A DNA stretch of 64,000 nt from Patella vulgata (lineage: Eukaryota > Mollusca > Gastropoda > Patellidae), in assembly GCF_932274485.2 (NCBI RefSeq), contig NC_065881.2, positions 79,424,702-79,488,701 of the forward strand, given 5' to 3'. Shown here in pieces: positions 13,615-25,715 of the stretch. Positions within the stretch are counted from its first letter, which is position 1. Each line of letters begins with the position of its first letter. A program made the translations under genes and the position numbers. The notes below the pieces were generated by a model that was not told where the DNA came from, ran no database searches, and saw only the letters and a program-made list of their open reading frames with translations.

Positions 13615-15267
13615 CTGAAATAGTCCAATTAGTAATTTTACCCATTTTCGACATGAAATAGCGCGCGAGTGACCGTGGACTGTTACGTGCAAATCGGTAT
13701 GTACATAGACATTTTCAAGTATTTCCTTTAACTTGACTAAGTCCAATGTCCAATGACACACTATGTGTAGCGAGTGTTGTGTGCTAAACAGAGTGTGCTT
13801 ATCTTTTTTGAAATATGTATTATTACGTTGTCATAGGGACGCCCGCCGCTTGGACATACTCCTGTCACTGGAAAGGGTCTCTATACATATTATGACAATA
13901 TATCAATGAGTTGGTGCAACCATACTTTCTGTCAACTATTACGGATATAATATTTGGAATAATTGCCAATGGCCCGGGTCACATAATTTTAACATACTAT
14001 GTATCATTGACAAAAACAATTCTCATTCAATTTCTTTTCATTTTATTTCATTTCATTTTATTTCAGAAATGCCATATGCAAAGTATTTACTCATATGGTT
14101 TTGGGGTTATGATAATTTGTAAAAAGATAAATCAATAATCTCAAATGTGTTCTTAAACAAATTAATAGGCCTATTTCAAATTAAATGTCTTATATTGGGT
14201 GAAAATCATTTTAATTTCGTAAGATATATAGGCATTATCCAATAAGGAGTGTGACACTTTGGCATTATTGAAAGGTTCCATTGGGCTGACATTTCAAATC
14301 TAGGCATCGGAACATTGGCTATTGGGTGTCATTGGTTTAAAATTCGACAATAATTTACAGCCTAGATTAGTCGTTTGAATCAGAAATATCACATGTTTGT
14401 GACAATTCTCAATAGTTTCTGTTATCCAAAATACGCATTATTTCCATTGGAGCCTAAGTGTAAATCAAATGCCAAATTCACGAAAGCGACTTGCAAGTTC
14501 AAGACCAACCCACCGATACATTTCAAAACGAATAATACGCAATTACATCTCTCTACGGCTGTCTGACCATGTGCAAACATTGCTACGACGTATAAAACTC
14601 TCCCCATTGGTATTTTAACCGTTAGTTCAACCTAGACAGAGTTTTCTGCTCCGAAGCGTTTATGCTTACACCTTAGGTGCCCTCTTCGGAATTGTGCGCA
14701 AGCAATTTTAACTAAAATTAAAATTGTATTTTAAGTTACAATCAATCTTCGTGAAACGCATAAAATAAAATTTCATTTCGATATTAGTTAAAATCTATTT
14801 TAGTGATTTTAGTTTAAGTTTTTGTGAAACAGGGCCCTGATCAGGTTTCTACATTGCCTCTGTACTGTGTAAATAAAGTGTATAAAAGGTTTTCGGTGCT
14901 GGCTCTGTCTGACATGGTATTTAAAATTTCGAAAATTACGGATTTACTAATGGACCCAGCTATATCATCAAGATCTGCTAAAATTCATTTAAACGACAAT
15001 ATTGCTGTCAGTCATTATCACATATGTGATAGAACTGGTTAAACACGTTCCAAATATAATTTTAACATTGCTACCATATATGCGTTATGAGGATTTCAAG
15101 AAATGAATGATGAACGCAAAAGGAAAACACGATTTATCCTTCTATATAACCGACTGACGTGACGAGTGGTAACAGATACATGTTCGAATTTCTGCTCACT
15201 AATAATTCCTTCGAAGACCAAAAGTTGTTATATGAGACTAAAGGAGCTAAATCGCTAAATTGGCACA
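13615..15267. other. No gene seen upstream of gene A exon 2
   Basis: The missing first exon of gene A was looked for here and not found. GTGAAACAGGGCCC at about 14823 looks like the end of a small repeat, but no partner was seen. Confidence 0.4.
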
Positions 15268-15850
15268 TTCAATCGTTTCTGTTTTTACTGTAATTTCTAA
15301 TCAGTTATGTTCGGCGAAATCCGCCAGAAGTCTCGATCAAATGGCAATATCTAGCGTCTGGTTATTTCAGTCTACACCGAGAGCATTTATTGCGCATGCT
15401 CTCCCCATGTAAGAATATAGGTCACCGTTTGACATGACTTGTGGTATATGTTTACCCTCGTTCTTCGAGTTCCTTGTTACAAACAGCGCTGAAACGCATA
15501 TGGTGCACGATTCGTGTACCAATAGTAAAATGTTTGGAACCTAGAAATTGACAGAAATGAGTCGTAACACGTATAATAATGTAATATGAATGTATATACA
15601 CTGATTTACATTCAATCGTTTCTGTAATTTCTAATCAGTTATGTTCGGCGAAATACGCCAGAAGTCTTAAACGAATGGCAATCTCTAGCGGCAATATTCC
15701 AGTCTACACCGATAGTATTTATTGCGCATGCTCCCCAGGTAAGAATACGCGGTCACCGTTTTCCATGACTTTTGGAATGTCTAGCCGCGTTCTTCTAGTC
15801 CCTTGTTACAAATGTGGCTGAAACGGTGTACCAATGGTAAAATATTTATT
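15268..15850 (+). repeat. Tandem duplication, unit about 340 bp
   Basis: 15268-15535 and 15610-15845 share ATTTCTAATCAGTTATGTTC, GCGCATGCTC, GGTCACCGTTT and TTCCTTGTTACAAA-type blocks in order, at roughly 80-85% identity by eye. No gene is seen in it. Confidence 0.75.
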
Positions 15851-15934
15851 TTGTCATCAATGTTGATTTAAATTGACAAATAATTCGTGATTTCAATGTA
15901 TAAGATTTTGAATGATTTTGAGTTAGAGACTTGG

Positions 15935-16366
15935 CTACTCTGAATACTTATACTTATTTTTCCTATTTAACTTGGTCAAAGTCGCATCGGCAGATGTCTG
16001 TGTCTCACTAATAATTAAATGCGTCGCGCTGGTATGTGCACTATCCCGGAGAAAAGGGATGTCGAGATAATCGTCATATAATTTTAAAGATTTATTAGAA
16101 TAATTAATATTTTCACCCAGCTTTCTCTTTGTCTTCAGTCTGACTAACCTACTTCGAATATCTTTGTCATCAAACGTCACTGAGTCGTCATGTAAAGCAA
16201 TAATTACAGTCTGGTGCTCCGTATTGGTCGAAAATTTATTAATAATGCCTAGTACTAGCCTATTTGTAATTCTTGCAAAGGGAAATTTAGTTATTGTACG
16301 GAGATCATTTTGATCGGCTAAACCAAAGAGTTTTAAATTGGGCATGCCCACCCCTCCCCCCTTCAT
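15935..16366 (-). other. Unidentified open frame of 143 codons
   Basis: An uninterrupted frame, unusually long for this AT-rich DNA, beginning MKGGGVGMPNLKLFGL and ending NKYKYSE. The composition is protein-like and charged, with no signal peptide, membrane segment or known motif. It may be a lone exon, part of an unrecognised element or chance. It sits upstream of gene A in a repeat-rich stretch. Confidence 0.3.
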
Positions 16367-16499
16367 TGTTTTTCCGAAACACCCAATTCGAGAAAGTGAT
16401 CCGGAGAAAAAATATATTTGTAAGCATGCATCGCGAAAATGAAAATAGAAAAATTGAATTAAAAATCACATGTATAAATAATTTGCCAGCGTCGGTCAG

Positions 16500-16735
16500 G
16501 TACAAAACTCGGAAAATATTTTCCGACTTTTCTCCTCTCCGAGTTTAATGAATTGACTCGATTGAAAACACAAAACTCGGAAAAAATTGTCCGACTTTTT
16601 GTTTCAAACTGAAAAGTGGGAAAATATTTTCCGAGTTTTCTATTCAAACAAAAAAGTCGGACAATTTTTTCCGACATTTCCAAGTTTTGTGTTTTCAATC
16701 GAGTCAAATCATAAAACTCGGAAAGAGAAAAAGTT
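16500..16735. repeat. Hairpin built of TTTTCCGAGTTTT/AACTCGGAAAA motifs
   Basis: 16555-16605 is the complement of 16660-16710: GACTCGATTGAAAACACAAA on the left, its inverse on the right, with two further nested AACTCGGAAAA/TTTTCCGAGTT pairs inside. It could form a stem of about 50 bp. Confidence 0.8.
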
Positions 16736-16764
16736 GGAAAATTATCAAAAATATTATTTTTTTA

Positions 16765-17760
16765 AATTGGCGAAAGTAGTTGTAGTAATACATCTATTTA
16801 ATAAGTTGGACATAATCTGTAACTTTTCAGTTATATTTTAACCAAAATAATGCAATATGGCAGTTATAATCGAATATCCGAGTTTTCCGAGTTTTGTATT
16901 TTGGCCTATACGAAAACACAAAACTCGGAAAACTCGGAAAGTGGCAAAAAGGTAACAAAATAAAGAAGTTTTCATTCGGTATGGTGTGTAAGGGTTGTAA
17001 TATGTACAATTTCAATTTGACACATGGCCCCGAGGCCGAACCTGCCCCGTTCTCCTATACTATATACGTCGTGTCGAGAATAGGCCTACCTAACTTTTAG
17101 AAATAAAATTGGCGAAAGGAGTGACAGTAACTCGGAAAGTGGCAAAAAGGTAACAAAATAAGGAAGTTTTCATTCGATATGGTGTGTAAGGGTTGTAATA
17201 TATACAATTTCAATTTGACACATGGCCCCGAGGCCGAACCTGCCCCGTTCTCCCATACTATATACGTCGTGTCGAGAATAGGCCTACCTAACTTTTAGAA
17301 ATAAAATTGGCGAAAGGAGTGACAGTAACACATCTATTTAATAAGTTGGACATGATCTATAACCTTTTCAGTTAGATTTTAACCAAAATACTGCAATATG
17401 GCAGTTATAATTAAATTTCCGAGTTTTCCGAGTTTTGTATTTTGGCCTATACGAAAATACAAAACTCGGAAAACTCGGAAAATGGCAAAAAGGTAACAAA
17501 ATAAAAAAGTTTTCATTCGATATGGTGTGTAAGGGTTGTAATATGTACAATTTCAATTTGACACATGGCCCCGAGGCCGAACCTGCCCCGTTCTCCCATA
17601 CTATACTTTACGTCGTGTCGAGAATAGGTCTACCTAACTTTTTAAATAGATGTGTTACTGTCACTCCTTTCGCCAATTTTATTTCTAAAAGTTAGGTAGG
17701 CTTATTTAAGAAGTTAGGTAGGCTTATTTAAGAAGTTAGGTAGACCTATTCTCGACAGTG
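16765..17760 (+). repeat. Three tandem copies of a 200-350 bp unit plus an inverted end
   Basis: Copies at 16765-17098, 17099-17295 (5' part missing) and 17296-17640 share GGTGTGTAAGGGTTGTAATA and CATGGCCCCGAGGCCGAACC. Copies 1 and 3 carry a CCGAGTTTTCCGAGTTTTG palindrome. 17641-17700 repeats the unit's start in inverted orientation, followed by two short AAGAAGTTAGGTAGGCTTATTT units. The similar open frames inside are a product of the repeat. Confidence 0.85.
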
Positions 17761-17771
17761 ACAAATGAAAT

Positions 17772-20495
17772 TAGACCGGAGGCTCAGCACGGGGGGGGGG
17801 GGGGGGTGTCCATTAAATGGGCACAAAACCAGACCTAACTTTTCTAGAGTGAAATTTTGTGTAGAATACGATGCCGAGTGGTAATCAGTCCGCCGTTGGG
17901 GCGTTTTCGAGATATTCGGAGTCAAAGGTCAAATGGGTTCATTTGCACTGAAAGTGAATGCGCAATCATTCTTGTATTATGTTGAATTCCATCTCTACGC
18001 TGACGACACACAGTTATACTTATCATTTAAACCGTCAACTGGTGCAGCTATTACCAAGGCCCAGGTCGAATTATGTATAGGGGAAATTCATATACATGGA
18101 TGTCCACTAACTTTCTGAAACTGAACGCTGACAAAACCGAGTATTTGCTTTTGGGATCCGATAGTCTGCTATCAAAACTTAATGATTCGTTCAATAAGGA
18201 AATTAGAATAGCTGAATATAATGTGTCTCCTTCTCTTTCTGCGCGCAATATAGTTGTCGTATTTGATTTTAAGATGTCCATGGAACAACAAGTTAATAAT
18301 ATTTGTAAATCATGTTATTTCCACATCAGAAACATCAGTCGTATTCGTAAAAATATTTCGGAGGAAGCTTCAAAGATTTTAATTCATTCTATGGTCACTT
18401 TTAGACTTGATAACTGTAATTCTCTATTAAATGGCCTTCCCAACAGATTGATAGATCAACTCCAAAAGGTGCAGAATAGTTCTGCCAGACTCATAAGTAG
18501 AACCAATTTTAATGACCACATTACTCCTGTTTTATACAATTTACACTGGCTCCCTGTTCGTTTTAGAATCCGTTTTAAAATACTTTTATTAACTTATAAA
18601 TGTCTTAATCACATGACACCTTCTTATTTGTGCAACCTATTAGAATTATATTCTCCTAGTCGTACTTTGCGGTCATCCTCTGGTAATCTCTTACTTAAAA
18701 GACCTGTTCGACTTGTGAGCTATGGTGAACGATCGTTTGCCTTCCAGGGTCCTTACTTATGGAGCAGTTTACCCCTGAGTGTTCGTAATTCACCGTCCTT
18801 GTCTACATTTAAAACACGTCTCAAAACGCATCTTTTTAATGAAGCATTTCAATAATTTCATTGTATTTACACCAAACGATGTTACAATATAAATTATAGC
18901 TGTGATAGTTTTTTTTTTGTTTTTTTTTTATTTTTTATCTTTCCTGTGTTTTACTAATTATCTTACTTTTATTTTAATATTCTTTTATATTTTTTACACA
19001 TGTCTACATGATGATGTTTTAAGAATTTTAAATGTATGTGTCTTTCCTATTGCATGTTGTACCTTACCTGTATATCCTTTTTGTATTTATGTTGTTTTGT
19101 TTCTATTTTCATATTTGCTTTTATATCTATATTGTAAAGCGCACTGGAGCACAGTATTGTGGAAGTGGCGCTATATAAATCCATAATAAAAATAATAATA
19201 ATAATATGAAAAGAAGCTGAAAATGATCGAAAGTAATCACACTTTCAATAAAAATGTAAACTTGCTAAATTCACCTTTGGTCTTAGTGACCCTGGAGGCC
19301 AAAAGGTGAAATTTACCGTTTTTGCACTAGGAAGATTTAAAGCAATAAAATGTCAACGTAAAATATAAAAACTAAAGCGAAACCTGTTCTAATTAATAAT
19401 AGGAACATTTAAAATTTATCTTTAGGTGGTCTTAGCACCGAACTTTTACTTTGGAACGTCGAAAATGATCTTGCATAACAGAACCAAAACACTTTGAAAC
19501 CTGTTTCAAAAATACGTAAAAACTGTCAAATCGAAATCTCTCCGATTTATTTTCACAACGATTGTTATACAGAATGATACTAGTTATCTGAAACAAAATT
19601 GAATAGTTTCAGTGTTGGACTCAAGCTTGCAGGCCGCGTGGATTTCCGAGAATAATAGTCTAGGAAAACCTACGTTAATCTGTGACAGGAAAACACGTAT
19701 CTGACGACGAGATTAAAAGTTTGCAAATTTTTCATGAGTTTTTATGAATTTCGCCGGAACATGGACGCAGATAAAACCGACGAATGCATTGTACATAGTA
19801 GTTCACGGGATATATATGTCATATTGGTAAATGTTATCGGGGAAAATTTGGGCAGGATTTGTGACGCGGCCTGCAGACTGGAGTCCAGCCATGGAACTGT
19901 TCAATTGTTTTTTTCAGACAACTAGTATCATTATGAATAGCCTTCATTGTTAAAATAATTCGGAGAGGTTTTGATTTTAACAGTTTTTACGTATTTTTGA
20001 AACAGGCTCCGAAGCGTTTCGGTTCTGTTATGCAAGATCATTTTCGGCGTTCCAAAGTAAAAGTTAGGTGCTAAGACCACCTAAAGATAAATTTTAAATG
20101 TTCCTATTATTAATTAGAACAGGTTTCGCTTTAGTTTTTATATTTTACGCTGACATTTGTTACTTCAAATCTTCCTAGTGCTAAAACGGAAAATGTGACC
20201 TTTTGACCTCTGTGGTCACAAAGAACAAATTGAATTTAGCAAGTTTACATTTTTATTGAAAGTGTAATTACTTTCGATCATTTTCAGCTTATTTTCATGA
20301 TACAGGAATGACCGCGCATTCACTTTCAGTGCAAATGAACCCATTTGACCTTTGACCCCGAATATCTCGAAAACGCCCCAACGGCGGACTGATTACCACT
20401 CGGCATCGTATTCTACGCAAAATTTTACTCTACAAAAGTTGGTTCTGGTTTTGTGCCCATTTGATGGACATTACACCGCGCTGAGCCTCCAGACT
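17772..20495. mobile_element. Long inverted-repeat (foldback-type) DNA element, split by a LINE
   Basis: Sequence from 17772 to 17981 and 19206 to about 19600 reappears inverted from about 19930 to 20495. The outer ends are TAGACCGGAGGCTCAGC and, in complement, TAGTCTGGAGGCTCAGC. Each arm is about 570-600 bp around a centre of about 330 bp without a transposase. The left arm also holds a run of about 17 G. Without the LINE the element is about 1.5 kb. It is probably non-autonomous; the superfamily is not determined. Confidence 0.8.
17982..19205 (+). mobile_element. CR1/L2-like LINE, 5'-truncated 3' fragment
   Basis: It begins at the reverse-transcriptase catalytic box LYADDTQLY and continues, after a frameshift near 18095, as a 260-residue frame (18073-18855) with LNADKTEYLLLG, a LDNCNSLL block, LHWLPVRFRI and the terminal FKTRLKTHLFNEAF. 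This is the standard C-terminal RT/connection region of CR1/L2-type non-LTR elements. The 3' UTR ends with TGTAAAGCGC and GGCGCTATATAAAT followed by an ATA-rich tail, also typical of that group. It is inserted in the left arm of a long inverted-repeat element. Confidence 0.85.
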
Positions 20496-20496
20496 A

Positions 20497-20800
20497 AATG
20501 GGGTTTAACGTACTGCTCCGAGTGGGCTAATGAATACGGATATACGCCAAAGAGTATGCAATGAGAAAGGTTTGCCCGTACAGCAGCGCTCGTCCTGCTC
20601 TTATATCGGATTACAACTACCAATGGACCTCGATTTTCGTCCCACCCGAATGACTATACGTCGTTATCCCTTTCAAGGCCCTCGGTGTGCACCACCCCGG
20701 AATATCTCGACGAAGTTTATCGGCTAAACCCGGGTTCAAACACAAGGACCTCCATGTTATCGAGCCAACGTCTTACCCAATGAACCACCGCAGCTTCTTC
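20497..20800 (-). mobile_element. SINE family 2, diverged full-length
   Basis: From the GGGGTTTAACG 3' block to a decayed head ending GAACCACCGC; abuts the long inverted-repeat element. Confidence 0.85.
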
Positions 20801-20831
20801 AACCGATTAACATTTATTCACTATTAGGACG

Positions 20832-21171
20832 ACGTAGCTATTGGTCGGCATATGTTCCTTTTTGTGGTGTTTGTTCTCGTACACATAGAGCCGTTATTGT
20901 AGATAGTTGCATTCGAAATTGTATTCTTGTTAATGCTATGGGGGGAAGTTTGCCCGGATAGCAACGCTTTGGCTTACTGTTATATCAGATTACAACTACA
21001 TGTACCAATGGACCTCGGTGTTCCGTCCCATTCGAATGACTATACATGTACGTTGTCCCTTATACGTTGTAGCTATTGGTCGGCATATGTTCCTTGTTGC
21101 CCTTTATGTTTTCGTACACATAGACCCGTAATGGTAGATAGTTGCATTCGAAATTGTATTTTTGTTAATTT
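20832..21171 (-). repeat. SINE family 2 fragment between two 100-bp direct repeats
   Basis: 20832-20936 and 21068-21171 are near-identical (TAGCTATTGGTCGGCATATG to GAAATTGTATT). The middle, about 20937-21067, is an internal SINE family 2 piece (GTTTGCCCGGATAGC). Confidence 0.75.
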
Positions 21172-21966
21172 ATCTTTTATTGCATAGAAGTTTGTTTTGT
21201 TGGGGGTTTTTGTTTGGGGGGGGGGATTTTTTCCATTTTTAAAATATACATGCTGCACTTACTTGTTGTGTTGATACCTTACAGTATTATCTATAAAATA
21301 TTATAGATAACGGTTGCAATCTGAGAATAATATATACGACAAGAAACACATATGCAAAGCAAATACTAATAATATTAAACGATTAAGACATGCGTCTAAC
21401 CTGTCGCCAACACAATACCTGTTTTGTAAATATAGGACTAGGTCGGGTACTATCCTTTTTCCATTGAAGTTCATTGCGAAAGAGCAGATATCAGAATATT
21501 ACTTGGCGTCTAATGTGTAGTGTGAATACCGACGTGAATTGCCTGTTTTCAATGTATAAGACCAGTTAGTACAGAACAAAATAGCAAATTAAACCTTATT
21601 TCATTTTATTTCGTGTTTTAACACGTCGCCCTATTGTGGGCCGTCAGCAATTTATCAAACCACCAAAACAACTAATTATTCAAAAAGGTGTATTCATATA
21701 TAAAAGAAACTAAACGTTTTAAATGCTGTTTGTAAGCTATGTTCATTTGCGCCTTGTTCATTACTGTTTGTTTATTTGTCTGTTATTTATTATGTATATT
21801 AGATCTATATTTGTTACATTTCACAATTCTCCAAGTAAACTGCACTAATATATTTATACAATTTCTGAATATGGAAAGGACATTTGTAAGTTTTAATAAC
21901 TTTTGTCTAATCCAATTGTATCATTAATTATTTTTACTGATGCAATAAAATATGTTTAAACTAAAC

Positions 21967-22246
21967 TAGAGAGAGGGAGAAATGGGGTTTAACGTCCACT
22001 CGATACAAACTAGGTCATTTAGGGACTAACATATGGTTCAATTCTATTTCAATAATCCGCTTGCGCGTGGGGATCTTTCACAGTGGGGGGAAACCAAAGG
22101 ACCCGGAGAAAACCCACGACGTTGGACAGGCGGCCCCACTCCTTACCACGTACAACCGGGGAGTCGAAATCACACCAGTTGACCCAATGGAAGACCTTAT
22201 GATACAGCGCGCACGCGCTAACCTTTCGGCCATCCAAACCCCCTGT
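21967..22246 (-). mobile_element. SINE family 1, full-length
   Basis: Family 1 in forward sense: a tRNA-like head (TGGCCGAATGGTTAGC as A box, GGTTTCGAATCCCC as B box), a body with GTGGGTTTTCTCCGGGTCCT, then ATGACCTAGTTTGTGTCGAG, GACGTTAAACCCCATTTC and a (CT)n tail. The head and GGGTTTTCTCCGG body recall the metazoan MetaSINE type (from memory). This copy is inverted with diverged ends. Confidence 0.85.
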
Positions 22247-24129
22247 CGCCCTTCGAAAAGCGACGCACCACCATTTGCGCCGCGTTTGATAGACCATAAT
22301 TTACACATTTACTCCCCTTTGAGGGAGACTAAATTACTATATGAAGAGTCCAGGGGAAAAACGATCTAAGTCCATTTTTTGTCTTTCGCAAAAAAAGGCA
22401 AAACAGACTTTTGGACGAGAATGCTTGACGCGAACAGAACAACGAGCGGCTTTAATTGCATCTTCAAAATGATGTTCAATACGAATCATAATTACCAGTA
22501 CAACAACTGACTTCCACTTTTTCAGCCAAATTAAGGTCAAATAAAGGGTACGGTGGACGTATTTGTCCGGGAGACCATTTCAGAAGGGCCTTGGTTCGTT
22601 TTTACCTGAAATAGATTGTTAAACAGAAAGCTTATTGAATTTGCTACCAGATGGCGTCATTAACTGGGGTTCGTTGAAAAAGTGACTTAAATCGTGCTTC
22701 CCCGAGGCTCTTCATATTTTTTTTATAGGTGTAAATGAGTTTTAAGTGTGAGAATGACACCTATGATCGTATAATAGTGAGTTGACAAAATATTGAGCAA
22801 AAGACATAGAAATAATTATGTTTTGACTTTCTTAAAAAAAATATGAAATTGTAACTTTAAATCCCGATGATTTCGGATCGATTCGGTTTGACACATATCG
22901 GACCGTAATTGACCGGATTTTTACCCCTATTATAATTAAGTGTTCCGTTTTTTTTTATTTAACTTTGATTTAAGATAAAATATATGTTTATCAACATTGC
23001 CCCTAATTGGGCGAAAATTTGGTGTGAATTTTTTTATTTGGCTTTGATTTCGATAAGTTAGATTTTAGGGGCAATCAGACTGCTACGTCTCGTTAAAATT
23101 GACCTTCCATTGGCAAGGCATGTGATACATAATATTCCATGAAACCACGATTGGTTTGCCGATTTAGATGGCACTTTATAATTTTACGCACAATGTGAAA
23201 TATGTACGAAGTTTGTGGTCCCTCTATTGGACTCTTCAGAGGTCACAATTTTTGTCCGATTCAGATAAAACCTAACAATGTTGTTAAGGACCCGAAGAGC
23301 GTGGATGAGTTCAATTTATAAACGTTTGAAATTATCCGTCAAAACTGTCGCGTCTATCGCGTTCACAGGGTTCTCGGGTACGCACAAAAGGCCACGGAGC
23401 GCTGACAATGGGTAGGGTTTGTTCTCTTATGACCTCAATGATTCACACCAAATCTGAAAAGAATATTCAAACCGTGGCGTCTATCGTAGTCACAAATGGC
23501 CACAGCAAGATAGACGTATAAAAGACGTCATCGGTTTTAATCCCTATAGCATATACATGTATAGTATTGCGAAAGGCGATGGGCGGAGTGTTGGAAATAG
23601 AATACTTTAAACCTTATTATTCACACAAAACCGGTTTACAAATACATGTATACGACCTTGAACACAAGTACATGTATACGCCATGTTTGTAATTTTCCAC
23701 AAAAAAATGAACTACTTTTCCAAAAAGCTTCATTACAATTGTATACGTATAGGTCTTAGTAATGATCTATTTACGAAGTAATGCATAGATATATGCATAA
23801 ATCAACTAACGCTTTGTAAAGGAAACATTTGTACAGTTTTTGTTTTCTCTTAATTCACGTTGACAATTTCAACACAATAATGAAATCCTTAAAGCCGTCT
23901 AGTTCTTTCATCGATATCCCTTCTCCTTGGTTAGTGAACTTTCATAACTTCGGGTTATTAAATAGCTATGGTTCAGGGGAAAATAAAATGGAATCTCTGA
24001 ATTTCCGAAACAAAAGTAAATCTCTCTCTAATATGTAATTTTGTGGATGAAATATATAACAAAAAAAACCACGAGAATTAGCACATAGCTACGGAAGCTC
24101 AAATACGAAAGACGTTTTGTTTTTCGATT
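22247..24129. other. No gene seen apart from diverged repeat
   Basis: Holds the diverged tandem-core relative at 22860-23300 and otherwise AT-rich sequence; TACATGTATA motifs recur near 23560-23680. Confidence 0.45.
22860..23300 (-). repeat. Diverged relative of the tandem-core repeat
   Basis: Contains GAGGTCACAATTTTTGTCCG and ATATCGGACCGTAA blocks in the same order as copy 2 at 37.1-38.5 kb, but too diverged to give borders. Confidence 0.45.
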
Positions 24130-24410
24130 TCATATTTCTATTTTTAATTTTTTATTTTGAAAAATAATTTCTAAATTCTATTTTTAATTTTGTAAATTAA
24201 TTTTTAATGTTGTAAATTAATTTTTAAAGTTGTAAATTAATTTTTGTTGTAAATGAATTTTTAATTTTGTAAATTAATTTTTAATTTTGTAAATGAATTT
24301 TTAATTTTGTAAATTAATTTTTAATTTTGTAAATATATTTTTAATTTTGTAAATTAATTTTTAATTTTATATTTTAATTTCCATTTTGTAAAATAATTGA
24401 TAATTTTGTT
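24130..24410 (+). repeat. AT-rich minisatellite, unit about 20 bp
   Basis: About twelve units of the form AATTTTTAATTTTGTAAATT. The same motif appears inverted at 25425-25715. Confidence 0.9.
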
Positions 24411-24734
24411 TTTCTCGAGTACCATTCGGCAAACCTCGACTGATTCCTTGATCATCATCGTGTCATGTTGCTCGCCTGTACGGCGTAGCTTGATGTGCCT
24501 CTCCGCTATACGCCTGAGGTTGTGGTACGGTCGTAGGTTCACTGATTATAAACACGTGTCGCTTAACAAAAACAGTTCTTAAAAAGGCGTGTTAGTCGCA
24601 ATTTTCTTTAAAGGCAGTGCGTTTGGACGGTGTGAAGCCGAGGTCAAATAAAAGTATTAAAATAGACGAGGTAGGCCGAATACATGTATAGACAAGCGTC
24701 TGTTATCAACGAAATGGGACCACTGAATAAAATA

Positions 24735-24992
24735 AAATGAAATGAAATGAGGTTTGACGTCCTATTGTTCTGCTGCGACTGAGCTAATGAAGACGGGCAT
24801 ACGCCATACAGTGTGCTATGAGGGGAAATTTTGCCCGGGCAGCGGCGATACGGTCTACTCTTGTGGGCTTTCGAGTTTTCATCGCATCCGAACGACTCAA
24901 CAGCTGTCTTTGTTAGGGGAAACCTTGCCTGAAAATACCGATGACCATTCTCGGCCGACAGTGTCTTACTCGCATAGCCACCGTGGGTCCCA
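24735..24992 (-). mobile_element. SINE family 2, nearly full-length
   Basis: GTTTGACGTCCTATTGTTCT through CATAGCCACCGTGG; part of the middle body is lost. Confidence 0.87.
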
Positions 24993-24997
24993 TGGCG

Positions 24998-25205
24998 ACA
25001 GGGAAATGAAGTGTGGTTTAACGTCCTATTGTTCTGCTTCGACTGGACTAATGAAAACGGACATATGCCGTACAGTGTACTATGAAGGAAATTTTATCCC
25101 GACAGCGACGCTACGGCCTAAACTTATATCGAATTCCAACTGCGAAGAGATCTTTGACGTGCACTCCAATGTGTACACGAGACCTCAATTTTTTGTCCCA
25201 TCGCA
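24998..25205 (-). mobile_element. SINE family 2, head missing, tandem to the previous copy
   Basis: Starts AAATGAAGTGTGGTTTAACG and runs to the GTCCCATCG segment; immediately followed by a family 1 copy. Confidence 0.87.
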
Positions 25206-25221
25206 ACTACTACCAGTAAGT

Positions 25222-25390
25222 GAGAGAGAGAGAAAAATGGGGTTTAACGTCCACTTGACACAAACTAGGTCATTTCGGGACTAACTTACGGTTTAATTTT
25301 ATTTCAATAATTCGCTTGCGCGTAGGAGTCTTTTGCAGTGGGAGGAAACCGGAGGACCTGGAGAAAACCCACGAGGTTGGACAAGATGTA
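25222..25390 (-). mobile_element. SINE family 1, head missing
   Basis: Tail, GTTTAACGTCC block and body up to the GAGGTTGGACA segment; the tRNA-like head is absent. Confidence 0.85.
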
Positions 25391-25424
25391 AGTGAACCGG
25401 GGCGGTCTGATGGTTCTGAAAACA

Positions 25425-25715
25425 AATTTACAAAATTAGAAATTATTTTACAAAATTAGAAATTATTTTACAAAATCAAAAATTATTTTACAAAGTTAGA
25501 AATTATTTTACAAAATTAGAAATTATTTTACAAAATTGAAAATAAAAATTGAAAATTATTGTACAAAATTGAAAATTATTGTACAAAATTGAAAATTATT
25601 GTACAAAATTGAAAATTATTGTACAAAATTGAAAATTATTGTACAAAATTGAAAATTATTTTACAAAATCGAAAATTAAAAATATAAATTTGAATTACTT
25701 TTTTCAAAATTAAAA
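25425..25715 (+). repeat. AT-rich minisatellite, inverted relative of 24130-24410
   Basis: About twelve units of the form AAAATTATTTTACAAAATTG, the complement type of the array 1 kb to the left. The two arrays bracket SINE insertions, so they may be the arms of one older inverted-repeat element opened by SINEs. Confidence 0.9.

Noticed and set aside
13427-13654. ATG in frame upstream of gene A exon 2 (MSKMGKITNW)
   Set aside because: It reads through a good polypyrimidine/AG acceptor and gives no signal sequence; treated as intron.
16894-17695. Two near-identical frames (MYFGLYENTKLGKLGK..)
   Set aside because: The similarity comes from the DNA tandem duplication; frames break at unit borders and the third copy lacks the start.
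22061-22369. Recurring peptides such as ETTPVDSMTDLMIQRA at many loci
   Set aside because: These are antisense or sense readings of SINE family 1, not genes.
24754-25284. A 176-codon frame
   Set aside because: It reads through two SINE family 2 copies and one family 1 copy.
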